A stretch of DNA of 14,506 bases, taken from positions 1 through 14,506 of the forward strand of contig JAAOII010000090.1 of the NCBI GenBank assembly GCA_015163845.1. The letters run 5' to 3'. The notes under the pieces were generated by a model. That model made no database searches. It had not been told where the DNA came from and saw nothing but the letters and a program-made list of their open reading frames with translations. Source of the stretch: Candidatus Portiera sp. (GTDB lineage: Bacteria; Pseudomonadota; Gammaproteobacteria; CBDBNL01; JAAOII01). Below, in pieces: positions 12,370 through 14,506 of the stretch. Both the position numbers and the translations under genes were made by a program. How positions within the stretch are numbered: position 1 is the first letter of the stretch; each line of letters starts with the position of its first letter.

Positions 12370-14506
12370 ATGACGAATAAAGACAGGTTAGATAACTTAA
12401 CAAACTCAGTTGATCCTTCAGACATATCCGACATGGAAGTCCAAGAATGGCTTGAGGCATTTGAAGATGTATGCAATTTTAGCGGCAAAGAGAAAGGGCG
12501 CGAGCTTCTACATGCGATAGCGCGTAAAGCTGGCTTGGAAGGTGTGGAATTACCTTTCTCTGTTAACACCCCTTATATAAACACAATACCTCGTGATCAA
12601 GAACTAGAATATCCTGGTGACTTGAAATTAGAGAAGAAAATCCGCTCCTATATTAGGTGGAATGCCATGATGATGGTAATGCGTGCCAACATTAAGGACT
12701 CAAGCATAGGCGGACATATATCAACTTTCTCCTCCATAGCAACTCTCTACGAGGTTGGCTTCAATCATTTTTTCAAAGGACCTAATATATCAAATGGCGG
12801 TGATATGATTTTCTTCCAGGGCCATTCATCACCTGGGATATATTCCCGCTCATTCTTAGAGGGACGTATAACTGAAGAGCATATGAATAACTTTCGCCAT
12901 GAGGCGGGCAAACCCAAATTACTCAAGGATAAAAAAGCACTATCATCTTATCCCCATCCATGGTTGATGCCAGATTATTGGCAATTCCCTACGGTATCAA
13001 TGGGCTTAGGTCCTATGCAGGCAATTTATCAGGCACATGTAATGAAGTATTTGGATAGGCGTGAACTTCACGCGATGGAGGACCGTAAGGTATGGTGCTT
13101 CATGGGAGATGGAGAGAGCGATGAGCCAGAGTCATTAGGTAGCTTGGCTTTAGCTGGACGAGAGGGATTAGACAATTTAATATTTGTGGTGAATTGCAAT
13201 CTACAACGTCTGGATGGTCCAGTGCGTGGTAATGGCAAAATCATTCAAGAATTAGAAGGGGTTTTTCGTGGTGCAGGATGGAATGTGATAAAAGTTCTCT
13301 GGGGACGTCGCTGGGATCCTTTATTTGAGAAGGACTCTAATGGCTTGTTAGCCAAGAATATGGAAGAGGTTGTTGATGGGGAATATCAAAACTTCAAGAA
13401 CAAAGGTGGTAAATATACTCGGGATAACTTCTTCGGACGTTATCCAGAACTTACCAAGATGGTTGAAGATATGAGTGATGAAGACATTTATCGTCTCAAT
13501 CGTGGTGGCCATGATATAGATAAGGTGTATGCTGCTTATGACCGTGCGATCAAGCATAAAGGACAACCAACAGTTATCCTAGCTAAGTCGGTCAAGGGTT
13601 ATGGAACTCCAGGTGAAGCAGAAAATATAGCCCATTCACTTAAGAAACTTGACATGGAAGGTCTCAAGAAGTTCCGTGATAGATTCAATATACCTCTCAC
13701 TGATAAACAATTAGAAAAAATGGAGTATTATTCTCCTGCGCCGGAAAGCCCTGAAATCAAGTATATGCAGGAAAGGCGAAAGAAATTGGGCGGATTCTTG
13801 CCACAAAGAAATCATCAAACAGAGAAGCTCAAAATCCCTAAACTTGACATTTTCAAAGGACAGTTGGAGTCCAGTGGCGACCGTGAATATTCCAGCACCA
13901 TGTCTTTTGTGCGTATGCTATCTTCCTTGTGCCGCGACAAAGAGATTGGTAAACGTATAGTTCCCATAGTGCCAGATGAGGCACGCACCTTTGGTATGGA
14001 AGGTTTATTCCGTCAGTTAGGCATCTATTCAAGTGCTGGACAAAAGTATGTTCCTCATGATGCTGATCAGATAATGTCTTATCGTGAAGATGTCAAAGGA
14101 CAAATTTTGGAAGAGGGTATTAATGAGGCCGGCTCCATCTCTACTTGGATTGCTGCTGCCACCTCTGCTTATAATAATTCTTTGTCTTTGATGCCTTTTT
14201 ATATTTTCTATTCAATGTTTGGTTTCCAAAGAGTTGGCGACTTTATTTGGGCAGCTGGTGACATGCAGGCACAGGGATTTCTCATAGGTGCAACTTCAGG
14301 TAGAACTACTCTTGCTGGAGAGGGCTTGCAACATCTTGATGGGCATAGTCACATCATGGCTGGGACAGTCCCCAATTGTATTTCTTATGACCCAACCTTC
14401 TCTTATGAATTAGCAGTAATAATCCATTCTGGTATGGAGAGAATGTATACTAAAAATGAAAGAGTGTTTTACTATATCACCACTATGAATGAGAATTATC
14501 AACACC
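12370..14506 (+). CDS. aceE: Pyruvate dehydrogenase E1 component, homodimeric type (3' end outside window)
   Basis: Thiamine-diphosphate enzyme that decarboxylates pyruvate and acetylates the lipoyl groups of E2 (AceF), feeding acetyl-CoA to the TCA cycle. The open frame from ATG 12370 gives about 712 of the usual about 890 residues and runs off the window. Family blocks: EWLEAFEDV near the N terminus, GGHISTFSSIATLYEVGFNH, FFQGHSSPGIYSRSFLEGR, SSYPHPWLMPDYWQFPTVSM, the thiamine-binding motif from GDGESDEPES (Gly246-Asp247-Gly248) to NCNLQRLDGPV (Asn275-Cys276-Asn277), then VPDEARTFGMEGLFRQ and GEGLQHLDGHSH. This single-chain E1 is typical of gamma- and betaproteobacteria, unlike the alpha/beta E1 of many other bacteria. 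aceF and lpd are expected just beyond the window. Confidence 0.97.
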   Translation, partial: MTNKDRLDNLTNSVDPSDISDMEVQEWLEAFEDVCNFSGKEKGRELLHAIARKAGLEGVELPFSVNTPYINTIPRDQELEYPGDLKLEKKIRSYIRWNAMMMVMRANIKDSSIGGHISTFSSIATLYEVGFNHFFKGPNISNGGDMIFFQGHSSPGIYSRSFLEGRITEEHMNNFRHEAGKPKLLKDKKALSSYPHPWLMPDYWQFPTVSMGLGPMQAIYQAHVMKYLDRRELHAMEDRKVWCFMGDGESDEPESLGSLALAGREGLDNLIFVVNCNLQRLDGPVRGNGKIIQELEGVFRGAGWNVIKVLWGRRWDPLFEKDSNGLLAKNMEEVVDGEYQNFKNKGGKYTRDNFFGRYPELTKMVEDMSDEDIYRLNRGGHDIDKVYAAYDRAIKHKGQPTVILAKSVKGYGTPGEAENIAHSLKKLDMEGLKKFRDRFNIPLTDKQLEKMEYYSPAPESPEIKYMQERRKKLGGFLPQRNHQTEKLKIPKLDIFKGQLESSGDREYSSTMSFVRMLSSLCRDKEIGKRIVPIVPDEARTFGMEGLFRQLGIYSSAGQKYVPHDADQIMSYREDVKGQILEEGINEAGSISTWIAAATSAYNNSLSLMPFYIFYSMFGFQRVGDFIWAAGDMQAQGFLIGATSGRTTLAGEGLQHLDGHSHIMAGTVPNCISYDPTFSYELAVIIHSGMERMYTKNERVFYYITTMNENYQH

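Overview
The window looks like chromosomal DNA of a low-GC gamma- or betaproteobacterium. The evidence is a two-subunit glycyl-tRNA synthetase, a homodimeric-type pyruvate dehydrogenase E1 (aceE), NadB, and rnr followed shortly by an rlmB-type gene. I cannot name the genus from sequence alone. Most of the window is housekeeping DNA; the unusual part is a three-gene cassette at about 8.8-11.5 kb.

Layout: (1) 1-2181, minus strand: glyS (3' part outside the window) and glyQ, overlapping by 14 nt. (2) 2286-7532, plus strand: a likely operon of sseA (rhodanese family), an RNase R family exoribonuclease, nadB (L-aspartate oxidase) and an RlmB/TrmH-like rRNA 2'-O-methyltransferase, with gaps of 49 nt, 36 nt and a 1-nt overlap. 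(3) 7545-8555, minus strand: tsaD, convergent with the methyltransferase gene. (4) 8671-8826: a 51-codon truncated copy of the 5' end of a CinA-N/MoaB-like gene. (5) 8888-11475, plus strand: a visibly A+T-richer three-gene cassette encoding a MotB/OmpA-like membrane protein, a MotA-like membrane protein with a long coiled-coil tail, and an HNH nuclease. (6) 11521-12306: the intact CinA-like gene. (7) 12370-end: the first about 712 codons of aceE.

The cassette has the composition of a type II Zorya anti-phage system (ZorA + ZorB + HNH effector ZorE). However, its gene order is B-A-nuclease, its ZorA tail is rather short, and the front part of its nuclease is one I do not recognise. I infer that the MotA/MotB-like pair forms an inner-membrane, ion-driven complex that senses infection, and that the HNH protein attacks invading DNA.

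The cassette sits between two direct copies (168 bp, 163 identical) of the promoter and first 51 codons of the CinA-like gene. The left copy is cut off by a stop codon directly at the junction; the right copy continues into the intact gene. All four differences within codons are synonymous. The insertion therefore broke the resident gene but supplied a diverged, functional replacement 5' end. The orphaned left promoter now points into the defence genes. No integrase or transposase is present. Recombination between the repeats would remove the cassette exactly and leave one intact gene.
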